Shown: positions 24,385-35,577, numbered from the stretch's first letter. The stretch: 64,000 nucleotides of DNA from Arcuatula senhousia (GCA_963971305.1 OZ020309.1:2659001-2723000); one strand, 5' to 3'. The notes: generated by a model not told the origin, from the letters alone. Program-made: numbers and translations.

Positions 24385-25238
24385 TATAATAGCAATGGAA
24401 AAGTTTTGTGAGCACCTCCATATCTCAAGAACTATAGGTCCTAGGTTGATGAAACTTGGTATACATATGCCCCAGTAGCAGCTTACCACAATTGCATCCC
24501 CATCTTTTGACCTTGACCTTGATTTTTCGGTTGAGTGACTTTGACAATTTTCAATACATATAATAACAATGGAAAAGTTTTGTGAGCACCTCCATATCTC
24601 AAGAACTATAGGTCCTAGGTTGATGAAACTTGGTATACATATGCCCCAGTAGTAGCTTACCACAGTTGCATCCCCATCTTTTGACCTTGACCTTGATTTT
24701 TGGGTTGAGTGACTTTGACAATTTTCATTACATATAATAGCAATGGAAAAGTTTTGTGAGCACCTCCATATCTCAAGAACTATAGGCCCTAGGTTGATGA
24801 AACTTGGTATACATATGCCCCAGTAGTAGCTTAGCACAGTTGCATCCCCATCTTTTGACCTTGACCTTGATTTTCCGGTTGAGTGACTTTGATTATTTTT
24901 ATTGCATATATTTGCAATGTTTAAGTTCTATAAACATCTTTTGATCTCAGAAACTGAAAATCCATGTAAATTCAAAATATAGTGGAAGTAAGAAAGAATA
25001 ATTGTTTCTGATGGTGCTGGCAGGCGAGACATACTTTAGTGTTAACTCTTGTTAATTAATATCTGGGTTTTTTTTAATGGACACCAAGATGTAAAACAGT
25101 AAAATTTTGCCAATATATTGGTAGGTTTAAAAAGATATTAATATTAGATACTAAAGGTTAATTTACAAAAATGTACACCTCAATGGAACCACAGCTAATC
25201 TGCATGTGCATTTGACATTTTCCTGGTTTTGATTTCAG

Positions 25239-25421
25239 GTTGTTGGTAAAGGTGCATTTGGGGTCGTCAGCCGAGCAAAATGGAGATCCAGAGACGTGGC
25301 AGTGAAACTAATAGAGACAGAATCTGAAAGGAAAGCTTTTATGACAGAACTGAAACAACTGTCGAGGGTCAATCATCCAAATATTGTCAAATTGTATGGT
25401 GCTTGTACAAAACCTCCGACT
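25239..25421 (+). CDS. MAP3K7: MAP3K7 exon 2 (glycine loop to beta-4/5)
   Basis: 61 codons, phase 0 to 0, after a TTTGATTTCAG acceptor. It encodes [15 protein letters not shown], the VAVK lysine, the alpha-C segment [16 protein letters not shown] and [12 protein letters not shown]. It ends TKPPT at donor GTAAGT (25422). The last 78 bases and the start of the intron are repeated three more times just downstream. Confidence 0.95.
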
Positions 25422-25478
25422 GTAAGTGATTTGAGTGTATAAGACATACTCAACATACATTGTTACATTAAGGCTTCC

Positions 25479-25884
25479 ACAGAACTGAAACAACTGTCGC
25501 GGGTCAATCATCCAAACATTGTCAAATTGTATGGTGCTTGTACAAAACCTCCGACTGTAAGTAATTTGAGTATATGAGACGTACTAAACATACATTGTTA
25601 CATTAAGGCTTCCACAGAACTGAAACAACTGTCGCGGGTCAATCATCCAAACATTGTCAAATTGTATGGTGCTTGTACAAAACCTCCGACTGTAAGTAAT
25701 TTGAGTGTATAGGACATACTCAACATACATTGTTACATTAAGGCTTCCACAGAACTGAAACAACTGTCGCGGGTCAATCATCCAAACATTGTCAAATTGT
25801 ATGGTGCTTGTACAAAACCTCCGACTGTAAGTTATTTGAGTATATGACATGTATGAGACGTACTAAACATAAATTAAGGCTTCT
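25479..25884 (+). pseudogene. Three extra copies of exon 2's 3' part with donors
   Basis: Units start at 25479, 25614 and 25749 (ACAGAACTG), exactly 135 bp apart; the original starts at 25344. Each has the last 26 codons of exon 2, with a CGCGG variant for CGAGG, followed by GTAAGT donors at 25557, 25692 and 25827. CTTCCACAG in front of each extra copy could serve as an acceptor, but it would enter out of phase. Confidence 0.9.
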
Positions 25885-26557
25885 ACAGGTTATAAAATGA
25901 GCTGCCACCTGAAGGTGTTTTAGGGGCTTCTTTCCACCTTCATTTCTAGTATGTATGTCACGTTCTTCGAAGCTCTGATTTTGTCTTACACCTTGTTGTA
26001 ATTTATTTTTTAAGGTACTCACAAATTACTTTTGTGATTAGTGAAAACGATTGTAATTATAGTATAACTAATGGGGGTTGGTGAATATTAATTTTCATGT
26101 CTCAAGTGTCAAATAGTGCCAGGATTCAATGAGTGTGCAGAATTTGTTCCAAGCACGAGTTTAATCCCCTAGCGTTATTTGACACAAGTGACATTAAAAT
26201 TGATATTCATCACCCCAAATTAGTTATACTACTATACATGCTATATATAGATAATTTGGATAAACGTGACAAATGGATCATCAACATTTTGAAAAACCAA
26301 GAAAATCATCGATCAATAAATTGTGAACTGCATACTAATCTACCGGTATGTTAACTTTTTGGGGGGAAAACTTAACAAGGGTTAATTAAATTTTCATGTG
26401 AGTGAAATAAACCCTGTAATTCACTCAATAAATATCTACTTCTCAATTATATATTATCTTTATCTACATTGTACATGTATATAATAATACCAGTTATTAA
26501 GTTTTTTATCATCACGATTAATTTAATATATTAAATGATTGTTTATATTTTATGAAG
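25885..26557 (+). other. MAP3K7 intron 2, distal part
   Basis: AT-rich, no recognised repeat or exon; short open frames look spurious. Confidence 0.5.
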
Positions 26558-26603
26558 GTGTGCCTAGTCATGGAGTATGCAGAAGGAGGGTCTCTTTATA
26601 ATG
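26558..26603 (+). CDS. MAP3K7: MAP3K7 exon 3 (hinge)
   Basis: A 46-nt exon encoding VCLVMEYAEGGSLYN plus one base (phase 1), between TTATGAAG and GTAGGT. The MEYAEGGSLYN hinge and alpha-D start is a TAK1 signature. Confidence 0.93.
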
Positions 26604-27000
26604 GTAGGTCAAGGTCAAATACAATATAGGGTTTGTTTCGCATGTGAAAAATTAAGCATTTTTGGCAAAGAAAAAGGATGTTTTATCTTCGCATACTGTA
26701 ACTTTCATGGTTTCATGTCCATGTTGTGACACTTCAATTTCATATATTTTAATTTTGCGTCTCAATAGCAATATAATTCAAGCTGGTACAGATACATAAT
26801 TAGTAATAGCTAAAAATTCAGCTGAGTGCTTTTATTCATATATATCATGTATATGTTTAAGGACATTTTTAAAATGTTATATCTTGCCACTTTGTTTTAA
26901 TTTAGGATATGTTTTACAGGCCATCAACCACAATTGTATACCATTTTTTTAATAGCATCTTGAGTATTGTTACTATCCTGATAATCTGATAATTGATTTA
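26604..27000 (+). other. MAP3K7 intron 3
   Basis: AT-rich; no feature until the acceptor repeat array that starts at about 27001. Confidence 0.5.
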
Positions 27001-27350
27001 TTTTCAGTGTTACACAGCGCTGGTCCACAGCCTATTTTCACATGTACACATGGACCAGATTATTGATTTATTTTCAGTGTTACACAGTGCTGGTCCGCAG
27101 CTTATTTACACATGTGCATATGGACCTGATTATTGATTTATTTTCAGTTTTACATAGTGCTGGTCCCCAGCCTATTTACATATGTGCCCATGGACCAGAA
27201 TATTGATTTATTTTCAGTTTTACACAGTGCTGGTCCGCAGACTATTTACACATGTGCATATGGACCAGATAATTGATTTATTTTCAGTTTTACACAGTGC
27301 TAGTCCATAGCCTATTTACACATGTACACATGAACCAGATTATTGATTTA
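27001..27350 (+). pseudogene. Five tandem decoy copies of the exon 4 acceptor
   Basis: TTTTCAG acceptors lie at 27001, 27071, 27141, 27211 and 27281, with the used one at 27351: a strict 70-bp period. Each unit carries the branch/pyrimidine region and about 45 bases of exon 4 (TTACACAGTGCTGGTCC). The decoys run into other sequence (CATATGGACCAGATTATTGA) in place of the rest of the exon. The period is not a multiple of three. Confidence 0.92.
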
Positions 27351-27357
27351 TTTTCAG

Positions 27358-27496
27358 TTTTACACAGTGCTGGTCCCCAACCTATTTACACATGTGCCCA
27401 TGCTATGAGCTGGCTACTTCAGTGTGCAAAAGGTGTGGAGTATCTCCATGGGATGAAACCAAAAGCTCTGATACACAGGGACCTCAAGCCTCCAAA
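27358..27496 (+). CDS. MAP3K7: MAP3K7 exon 4 (alpha-D to catalytic loop)
   Basis: Encodes [27 protein letters not shown] and the catalytic loop IHRDLKPP; it ends in AA (phase 2) before GTAAGT. It uses the sixth and last acceptor of the 70-bp array, the only one joined to the complete exon. Confidence 0.94.
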
Positions 27497-27871
27497 GTAA
27501 GTCTGATAAAACACAAATTTTTTATGCACAGCGACCTCAACAACTCATGCTTCTAAAGCAGGTTTATTTGATGATCTAAGTCCACACAAGTCATGCCAAA
27601 AAAAGAAAAATTGATACAAAACATGTATTTTAAGACCAAAATTTGCATTTTTTTGCGAATTTTATGAATTGAAAAATTTTGAAGTTTGTGAAATGTTGCG
27701 CGAAGCCTCAGGCTTTATGGGGACAAAAAAAATTGTTACAGTTTCCCAGCTGCTACAATTTATATTCCTCAAAGCTTCTTAATATTTGGTTTGCAGTATC
27801 AACATTGGGTCCCCTTTTGGGATTAGATTTGTTTTTGTTGAATATTTCTGTGTCTAACACAAGATATTTTT
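27497..27871 (+). other. MAP3K7 intron 4, first part
   Basis: No recognised element; an open frame at 27679-27939 is chance plus decoy exon. Confidence 0.45.
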
Positions 27872-28086
27872 ATTGTTTCAGTTTTTTCCTCATTATGGGA
27901 GGAACAGTTCTAAAGATCTGTGATTTTGTCTTAGTCTAGCCAAGGTTATTATGGGTACAAGTTTGATATACATGTATTTTTATTGTTTCAGTTTTTTCCT
28001 CATTATGGGAGGAACAGTTCTAAAGATCTGTGATTTTGTCGTTAGTGATGAGTCAAGTTTGATATACATGTACTACATGTATTTTT
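27872..28086 (+). pseudogene. Two decoy copies of exon 5 start
   Basis: Acceptors TATTGTTTCAG end at 27881 and 27991 (110 bp apart). Each is followed by a diverged exon 5 start (CATTATGGGAGGAACAGTTC ... AAGATCTGTGATTTTGTC) that lacks the GTACAGCATG continuation. A third decoy follows element A2 at 29281. Confidence 0.9.
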
Positions 28087-29271
28087 AGCTCACTTGGACC
28101 GAAGGTCCATGTGAGCTATTGCCATCACTTGGCGTCCATCGTCGTTGTCGTCTGTCGTCGTTGTTAACTTTTCTTTGAAAATCTTCTCCTCCGAAACGAC
28201 TGAAGGGATTGCTTTGAAACTTTGCACACTTCATCTATGGGATGTCCTCTACCAAGATTGCACTAATGGTGACCGCCGTCCAAACAACATGGCCGCCGTT
28301 ACTAAAAATAGACTAGGGGGGTCAGACTACTGTTTTTGGCTTGAAAATCAAAAAGTATAAGAGATAGATGAAATCTGATGCCACGCTACGTCTTTAGCAT
28401 CAAAAGCTCTACAAAAGTCTCCATTGAGTCAAATTAGTCAGATGACCTCTTATAGGAGTTACGGCCCCTTAAAGGTGAAAAATAGCATTTTTTTATGTTT
28501 TTGGCCTATAGAATGAAAACTATTACAGATAGAGAAAAGTTGTTGCTTGCTTAAATGTTCAGCTCATTTAGCTCTACAAAAGTCTCCATAGGGTCGAAGT
28601 TGTCAGATGAATCCTTATAGGGGTTACAGCCCCTAAAATAATGTTTTTTCATATTTTTGGCCTATGGAATGAAAACTATAGCAGATAGAGAGAAGCTGTT
28701 GCTTGCTTAAATGTTCAGCTCATTAAGCTCTACAAAAGTCTCCATAGGATCGAAGTTGTCAGATGACCCCTAATAGGGGTAACGCCCCGTAAAATGATGT
28801 TTTTTCATGTTTTTGGCCTATAGAATGAAAACTATAGCAGATAGAGAAAAGATGTTGCTTGCTTAAATGTTTAGTTCATTTGGCTATACAAAAGTCTTTA
28901 TAGGGTCAAAGTTGTCAGATTACCCCTTATAGGGGTAAAGGCCCCTAAAATGACATTTTTTCATGTTTTTGGCTTAGTGAATAAAAACTATAGCAGTTAG
29001 AGAAAAGCTGTTGCTTGCTTAAATGTTTAGTTCATTTAGCTCTACAAAAGTTTTCATTGGGTCAAAGTTGTCAGATAACCCCTTATAGGGGTTACGGCCC
29101 CTAAAATAACATTTTTTCATGTTTTTGGCCTATAGAATGAAACTATAGTAGATAGAGAAAAGCTGTTGCTAGCTTAAATGTTCAGCTCATTTAGCTCTAG
29201 AAAAGTGTTTATTATGTTTAGGGTTGACTCAAGACCAGGTGAGCGATTCAGGCTCCTGGGAGCCTCTTGTT
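28087..29271 (+). mobile_element. Element A2
   Basis: 5' hairpin AGCTCACTTGGACC-GAA-GGTCCATGTGAGCT, CGTC tract, tandem units with CTGTTGCTTGCTTAAATG. The 3' end has CCAGGTGAGC, palindrome GGCTCCTGGGAGCC, then TCTTGTT. It interrupts a decoy exon 5 unit; the preceding 110-bp unit shows the same site empty at 27981/27982. Confidence 0.9.
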
Positions 29272-29527
<256 letters not shown>

Positions 29528-29623
29528 TAATACCTAATATGAGATGGCATTGCTCTAAAAGCTCCCTAAGTTAACAAATTAAAATCCATTACACTGAAAC
29601 AAGTAAACAGAATTTTACTTTTT

Positions 29624-30673
29624 AGCTCACCTGACCCGAAGGGTCATGTGAGCTATTGCCATCACTTGGCGTCCGTCGTCCGTCCGTCCGTCGTCCGTCG
29701 TCCGTTAACTTTTTCAATCATTAACTCCTCTGACACCATAAGTCCAATTGCAACCAAACTTGGTACACTTGTTTATTGGCATGGGTGCTTCAAAACTATC
29801 GTTTGGATTTTTGATTCATAAAAAAACATGGCCGCTGTAGCTAAAAATAGAACATAGGGGTAAATTGCAGTTTTTTGCAAATAACTCAAAAACGGTGACA
29901 GATATCAAAATTCTTGCACAGGGTAAATGTGATCAGCACCTCAAGATCTACCTGCCCTGAAATTTTCAAGAAGATCCAACAACTGATGTAGGAGTTATTG
30001 CCCTTTTTCTGGATTTTTTCAAAATTTTTCACCTATTTTGCCCTGTATCTTAAAAACTATACAAGATATTTCAAAAATTTAAATTGCATATGATTAAGCA
30101 TATCACGATCTACATTTCATGTAATTAGGTCAAAGCTGTAGGATCATGTCTTTTAGGAGTTATGGCCCTTAAAGCTTCAAAATTTACCATTTTTCATTAC
30201 TTTTCCCCTGAATTTCAAAGATTAACTTGTCTGACACCATAAGACCAACTGCATCAAAACTTGGCACACATATTCAATAGCATATCTGCTACAATTCTAT
30301 CGTTTGGATTTTCGATTCGTCTAAAAATATGGCTGCCATGGCTAAAAAAAGAACATAGGGGGTAAATTGCAGTTTTTTGCTAATAACTCAAAAATGGTTT
30401 CAGATATCAAAATTGTGTAAGAATCAAAAGTGATCAGCATATGAAGATCAACCTGTCCTGAAATTTTGAAAAAGATCCTACTGCTGATGTGGAAGTTATT
30501 GCCCTTTTTCGTAATGTTTGCCAAATTTTGCACTTATTTAGCCCTTTGTCTCGAAAACTTTAGAAGATAATTCAGAAATTTAAATCCCATATGGTTAAGC
30601 ACAATAATATCTACAGAATATTTGTATCTGTGTAGTTCAGGTGAGCGATTCAGGCTCCTAGGAGCCTCTTGTT
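29624..30673 (+). mobile_element. Element A3
   Basis: 5' hairpin AGCTCACCTGACCC-GAA-GGGTCATGTGAGCT, GTCCGTCC tract, longer core units with CCAAACTTGGTACAC and CTCAAAAACGG strings. The 3' end has CAGGTGAGC, palindrome GGCTCCTAGGAGCC and TCTTGTT. The core differs from A1 and A2 while the ends are the same. Confidence 0.85.
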
Positions 30674-30993
30674 AAAGTAATTTAAGATTTACTTGTGTCA
30701 GTAAAGTTTTTTCTCTGTACAAAAATTTACTTATACATGATTTTTTACCAGTTTACTACTACAAGTAAATTAGTGTAAGTCACAATAAGGGAGACAATTT
30801 TAAATAAAAAAAGTTTACTTTTATAAGTTGAAATCTGTTTACTTGTACAAGTGGGATCTCTGACTGTCAATTGGGCAAAATAATTAGGGACTATGTGATA
30901 GTATTTTCCACCAATTTTCATCGCAAAACTTACAAAATTAAAACCAATGAAATTTAAAAATCTGAATGTATAGATCTGCTTATTGACATTATA

Positions 30994-31058
30994 ATGAATA
31001 TGTACTGAGAGAAATGTGAGTTTGTCAGTTTAGGTATCATCTTACGAGAAGGTGTTAT
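30994..31058 (+). pseudogene. Decayed copy of exon 6 start
   Basis: GAATATGTACTGAGAGAAAT and TATCATCTTACGAGAAG correspond to exon 6 (GAATATGTACAGCGAGAAAT, AATCATCTTATGGGAAG). It carries substitutions and lacks a clean acceptor. It lies about 1.1 kb upstream of the real exon. Confidence 0.75.
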
Positions 31059-31082
31059 AGGACAGACATTTATTCCAATACT

Positions 31083-31292
31083 TACTGTGGTTTCGTTATT
31101 ATTCGTGGGGTATCAATTTTCATGGTTTTCATGGGTGGCCTTACTCCACGAAATTTAAAATCACACAAAAAGTATATAAGTATGATCTGTATGCTGCATA
31201 CTTCAGAACCACAAATTTAAGAATCCATGAACTTATCAATTTTCATCAAACCACGAAAATTGGTACCCACGAAAATAAATGATTCCACAGTA
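31083..31292. mobile_element. TIR element with ACTGTGG ends (O1)
   Basis: The left end TTACTGTGGTTTCGTTATT and the right end GATTCCACAGTA are inverted; inner strings (TTCGTGGG..., ACCCACGAAAAT) continue the repeat. Non-autonomous, about 210 bp. Relatives lie at 48466-48678 and, more decayed, at about 52130-52340 and 54600-54660. Confidence 0.75.
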
Positions 31293-31330
31293 TTATATTC
31301 TTGTTAAAAAAAATTCCTGCAGGGAATATG

Positions 31331-31779
31331 TTGTCTATATAATTGTTTAAGTAGTTACCATGTCTTAAAATTCTGCCAAAGGCCTTCTCAGTTTCCTTTC
31401 TTTACTATTGCTTTCTACATCATGTTCATAGAGATGGTTACAACAAAACATTTGAAGTTTAAAAGCAGACAAGATGTAGAAAAGCAACAGAAAAAAAAGG
31501 AACCTGACTATTTGAGATTTTTGAAAAGCTCAATGAGCTGAAGGTTAAGACAATATAAGTTTTTAAATTTTTATTTATTTATTTTTGTATATTTTTAATG
31601 ATAATATAAAATTAAAAACAATAATTACACACAACACACAAAAATAAAAACTTAACAAACAAACACAGAAAGACGTAAAAACAACTTACAAGGATGTAAA
31701 TTAACTCCAATCCCTGAAGAAAGCCTTTGGCGGAAAAGTTTTAAGACATGATAACTACTTGAACAATTATATAGACAAT
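31331..31779. repeat. Fold-back element with nested inverted repeats
   Basis: The arm 31331-31386 (TTGTCTATATAATTG...CCAAAGGCC) is the near complement of 31720-31779. A second inner pair (about 31389-31430 with 31470-31506; CTTTCTACATC versus GATGTAGAAAAG) lies inside. No coding content. Confidence 0.75.
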
Positions 31780-32110
31780 ACTTATACATTCTTCATTTTA
31801 AGGACTCTTAAGGGGGTACAGAACACCTAAGGGAAATAATTCTTAAATATCCCTTGAACGTTTTTATCAGGCACATTCATTCAAAGAAATCAAGCCTCTC
31901 AATGATCAAAATAGGAAATGTTGAAACTCCATTATGTTCAATGAAAATGTTCCCAAGAAACCTATGGCTCAATATTCTTAAGATTTTGCGATTTAATTTA
32001 TTTGACTTAAGTACACATTTTTGCAAAAATTCAGGAAATTAAACGACACAAATTTATTTTAGCCAAAGTGTTGGGTACCCCCTTTATAAATTCTTATATT
32101 TACATTCTAG
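31780..32110 (+). other. MAP3K7 intron 5, last part
   Basis: AT-rich intron leading to the acceptor TACATTCTAG at 32101-32110; no other feature. Confidence 0.5.
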
Positions 32111-32297
32111 GGAATATGTACAGCGAGAAATGTGACGTTTTCAGCTTTGGAATCATCTTATGGGAAGTTTTTACAAGACGGAAACCTTTTGACGAGATTG
32201 GGGGTCCAGCATTCAGAATCATGTGGGCAGTACACAACGGAACTAGACCTCCACTTATACAAAACTTACCCAAACCTCTTGAACTCTTAATGACTAG
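32111..32297 (+). CDS. MAP3K7: MAP3K7 exon 6 (kinase C-lobe)
   Basis: Encodes [57 protein letters not shown] and LLMTR. This is almost the same wording as human TAK1. Phase 1 in, phase 2 out at GTTTGT. Confidence 0.95.
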
Positions 32298-32487
32298 GTT
32301 TGTACTGAAGCCTAATATTATAAAACACAGTTTAGCTAGTTAGGCCAATATAAAAATTATTACCAAATATCTTAAGATGTAGGCTAGAAATGTCATCTAC
32401 GGAAGACTTCCATTCTTGTTTTACAGAATTAGAGAGACTCACAAAAATCCTTTTTGTATTCCACATGTTTCTGGTGTAATAAAATTT

Positions 32488-32700
32488 TGGCCAGATTTCA
32501 TGGAGAAAAATCCTGGTGATAAAATGGTGGTGGGCAGGCAGGTTGATGGGTACAGTTTTCTTAACAACAACTCATCACAGCCCCTTGATATCTGTTATTT
32601 GGCATCAGCTTGGGGTCCATTAAGTTGGATTTGATATCAGGTCTGTGCTCACCTACTTCCTGTGGAATGAAATCCGTCCATTTTTGATTTTGACAGATTT
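32488..32700 (+). repeat. L-type short element, copy 1
   Basis: Starts TTTTGGCCAGATTTCATGG and ends AAATCCGTCCATTTTTGA. It has the same outline as the better-preserved copy at 50028-50255. It sits inside intron 6. Confidence 0.5.
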
Positions 32701-32752
32701 TTAAAACCTTACATGTTAATGTCATAGATTTTTATATTATGATCTGTTTTAG

Positions 32753-32825
32753 ATGTTGGTCAGGAAATCCTGCAGAACGGCCGTCCATGACTGAAGTAGC
32801 AAGAATAATGGAGTATTTGTCTCAG
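32753..32825 (+). CDS. MAP3K7: MAP3K7 exon 7 (end of kinase domain)
   Basis: Completes Arg, then CWSGNPAERPSMTEVARIM and EYLSQ. The conserved CW..P..RPSM motif closes the C-lobe. Ends in phase 0 at GTAGGG. Confidence 0.94.
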
Positions 32826-33020
32826 GTAGGGGCAACGCAACTGTTAAAACAAATAGGCAATCGAAAAATAAAAATCATATTAATTTAATTGATGGTTGAG
32901 TAGAAAAAATGTGCCTTTCCACCTCCATCCACAATTAAAGCTTGAGCAGCCCTTAATTGGTCATAGTTTCAACTAAGTTTATTATTTGGTTTATTTTTCT
33001 TTTACATTTTAAATATTTTT

Positions 33021-33123
33021 ATGACCCATCTATGAAAGTAGAAGGGCATATAGTGTGCGGGTATGTTTGTCCATCCCAAATGTTGCGAGACTTGGCATTA
33101 TGGCTTTTGGACAAATTCTTGTT
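33021..33123 (+). mobile_element. C-type short element, copy 1
   Basis: 5' hairpin-like ACCCATCTA...TAGAAGGGCAT, short core with GTCCATCCCAAATG and GGCATTATGG, 3' TTTTGGACAAATTCTTGTT. About 100 bp, no coding. Confidence 0.65.
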
Positions 33124-33416
33124 GCAGTTTCTTCTATTCAAACTTTTGTCCCATACACTTATCCCACATCTCATTATTTTCTATGTATCTTTGAATAAAC
33201 AAACGATATATATATCACCCTTAAGGTGGTACCCAATACTTAGGCTAAAATAGAATTGAGTTGCTAAACAAAATCTGCCATAATATGTTCTTTGATAAGA
33301 TAAATCTAACTATCCTATTTTTTTTTAATCAAACCATGTGTTTTTGGCTGGAGTAAAAATCCAGGTTCAATGTGATATAATGGGATGGCCACAGTGCATG
33401 TGGGTGAGGAAGAAAT
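33124..33416 (+). other. Intron 7, no clear feature
   Basis: AT-rich stretch between the C and E elements. Confidence 0.45.
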
Positions 33417-33998
33417 TATACCCCCACTCGTAAGAGAGGGGGCTATATTGCAATCACCTTGTCCGTCCGTCTGTCCGTCCGTAACAAACTTTCGTACATA
33501 TTTCCCAGCTTCTACTGAAGGGATTGATTCCAAATTTGGTATACTGCTTTATCATGATGAGTTGTATCGTGCATGCCCATTCCAGGTCAGTCACATATCT
33601 ACTTCCTGTTTTCTGAGCCGACTTAGTCTTTTTTAAGGGTTAAAAATAGACAATTTTTCGTAACAGATTTCTCAGCGTCTACTAAAGGCATTGATTTCAA
33701 ATTTGGTATACAGCTTTATCATAAAGAGTTGTATCGTGCCTCCCCATTCCAGTTCAGTTGCGCATCCACTTCCTGTTTTCTTAGCCGACTTAGTCTTATT
33801 TAAGGATAAAAAATAGACAATTTTTCGTAACAGATTTCTCTTCTTCTACTGAGGGGATTAATTTCAAATTTGGTATACAGCTTTAACATGATGAATTGTA
33901 TCGTGCCTCCCCTTTCCAGGTCAGTCGGGCATCTACTTCCTGTTTTCTGAGTGGTCGAGTGGGGGTATCCTTAGCACGACTAAGTGCAATCCCTTGTT
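33417..33998 (+). mobile_element. Element E
   Basis: 5' ATACCCCCACTCG (33418-33430), part of a CCCCC.CTC-GTAA-GAG.GGGGG hairpin, then a GTCCGTCCGTCTGTCC tract. About three core units of roughly 180 bp contain AAATTTGGTATACAGC. 3' CGAGTGGGGGTAT (33956-33968) is the perfect 13-bp complement of the 5' end. The hairpin CTTAG-CACGA-CTAAG and CAATCCCTTGTT follow. Confidence 0.85.
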
Positions 33999-34180
33999 TT
34001 CATAACAGTATACTCAGCAACAAATAATCAGAATCACTCGATATTTTGGATATAGCATCTGGATATGGTTCCATAATGTGGATTCATTTTCAGGTCTGTC
34101 TCTCACCTACTTCCTGTTCAATGCAACCTGATCATTTTGACTTTGACAGATTTTTCAGGAAACAAATTTTATGAACATAA
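33999..34180 (+). repeat. L-type fragment
   Basis: Contains TTCCATAATGTGGATTC and CTCACCTACTTCCTGTTC, matching the inner and 3' part of the L-type elements at 50028 and 46975. Confidence 0.5.
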
Positions 34181-34235
34181 TGGAGTTTTAACATTTCAAA
34201 TTTTAATCACTAATTAGCTTGATTTTTTTTAATAA

Positions 34236-34503
34236 ATAAGAGCACAAAAACTAAACACAATAAAAATCAAATTAATCAAATCAATCAAAGTTCAATTCCA
34301 CTAGAGAGAACCTTAGACAAAAGACAATAAGAACAAATGAAAGAACAGTAAAGGGACTCTCTATAGAACACTCGCTGTTACTGACAGCTAGCTGAGAATC
34401 ATCAAAGGACTGATGTAAAAAAATCAAATAATCCATTTTAAATCTGACACAACACTTCAAACAATAATGATTTGGTGGAGTGTCATCACACAAATCCGAC
34501 ATC
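34236..34503. repeat. Dispersed mussel-type repeat (copy 2)
   Basis: A second copy of 2450-2705, same orientation, with scattered substitutions and small indels. Confidence 0.75.
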
Positions 34504-34562
34504 TCTCCCTTTTAGTATTCAGTTTTTTTCTTAGACTCAACAATATTTTTCAATAATTGTAG

Positions 34563-34635
34563 TTCTGTCGAGGTGCAGAGGAGCCTTTAGTCTACCCTAA
34601 TTACCAACAGTCCTGTGAATCTCCTGATATATTTA
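34563..34635 (+). CDS. MAP3K7: MAP3K7 exon 8 (post-kinase linker)
   Basis: Encodes FCRGAEEPLVYPNYQQSCES and PDIF. The GAEEPLVYP string matches GADEPLQYP just after the human kinase domain. Phase 0 in, phase 1 out at GTAAGT. Confidence 0.92.
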
Positions 34636-35577
34636 GTAAGTATGAAATAAAGGCAAAATTAGTAAACATGAATGAGAACAGCACAAATAAACACAGAACA
34701 TAAATCAACAACACAAACTCAAGTAGTAACAACAGTGAACTTAAGTGCTCAAGAAGATTAAGCAGTTTTTTCTTCGTATAGCACACCAATAGCGCTGCCA
34801 ATGGTCATTTCAGCAATGTAAAAGTGTGAAATAAAATACTTGTGAAAATAAGTTGGTATTACAGTAAGTGTGATATTCACATGTACATGTAAGAAGAAAT
34901 AAGATCATCAGGAAGAATAATCAAAGCGCTAAAGCGTTTAAAGGCAAGCGCAATATACAAGAACTATAATAAATTTATTCTCTGTTAAAGTATATTGTTC
35001 AAAATGTTTGCGAATTATTAATTTTGGTGAGCGGAGAAAGGATCGTCATGCAGATGCCCTCAAAACACAATTGCACACACAAGACAGGTATCGTGTAAAA
35101 ACGGTATCGATTGAAACACCCCTTCGATTAAAATGAACTCGTCCCAATGATGTGTATTTTGTACTGATTTTATGAATGGTGAAGCTAGAATCTGAATCCA
35201 TGCATTGACCAATCAAATGAGAGAAATATTTATACGAACCAATCAAGTAATAGATGAATACAGTATATTCTATCGCCTTTAACTAAAAAGTTCGTCATGA
35301 AAGATGCAAAGGAATAAATAAAACTTGTGCCGGTCATATAAAATGCCAATAAAAATTGAGATTTATAGAAGTGTATATCATGTTAACAAATATTGAAAAG
35401 TAATATAGAAAATAAAGCATTTTATTCCAGTCTGGATGCAGGAAAATCACTCCGTCTAGACAGAAAAAAAACGCGAAAATCATCACTACTCTATAGACTC
35501 CATAAGGCTTGCCTAAAAACTTAACATTAGAGAAGTGAAAATATTTTAAATTCTTAGTATCAACATTCTATTTTCAG
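34636..35577 (+). other. MAP3K7 intron 8
   Basis: No recognised repeat or exon. Confidence 0.45.

Larger units (their letters stand above)
20311..25053 (+). mobile_element. Element B1, enlarged by a tandem triplication
   Basis: The 5' end GTCTCGCCTGC-GAA-GCAGAGCGGGAC can form a hairpin and is followed by a GGC/GGT-rich tract. The core is made of units of about 175 bp (each with CTCCATATCTCAAGAACTAT and GATGAAACTTGGTAT). The 3' part has GCAGGCGAGAC, the exact complement of the 5' end, then a small GTTAAC palindrome and CTCTTGTT. A block made of B units plus a LINE fragment is repeated three times (starts of the LINE part at 20729, 22128, 23521), so the element has grown to 4.7 kb inside intron 1. 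Confidence 0.85.

Noticed and set aside
25344..27400. CRISPR-like arrays (regular 135-bp and 70-bp direct repeats)
   Set aside because: Units are exon edges of an animal kinase gene, directly adjacent without unique spacers; no cas genes; eukaryotic context.
33385..33636. Frames over the GTCCGTCC tracts (also 36132-36332, 39672-40101)
   Set aside because: They translate the start regions and cores of elements E, F and D.
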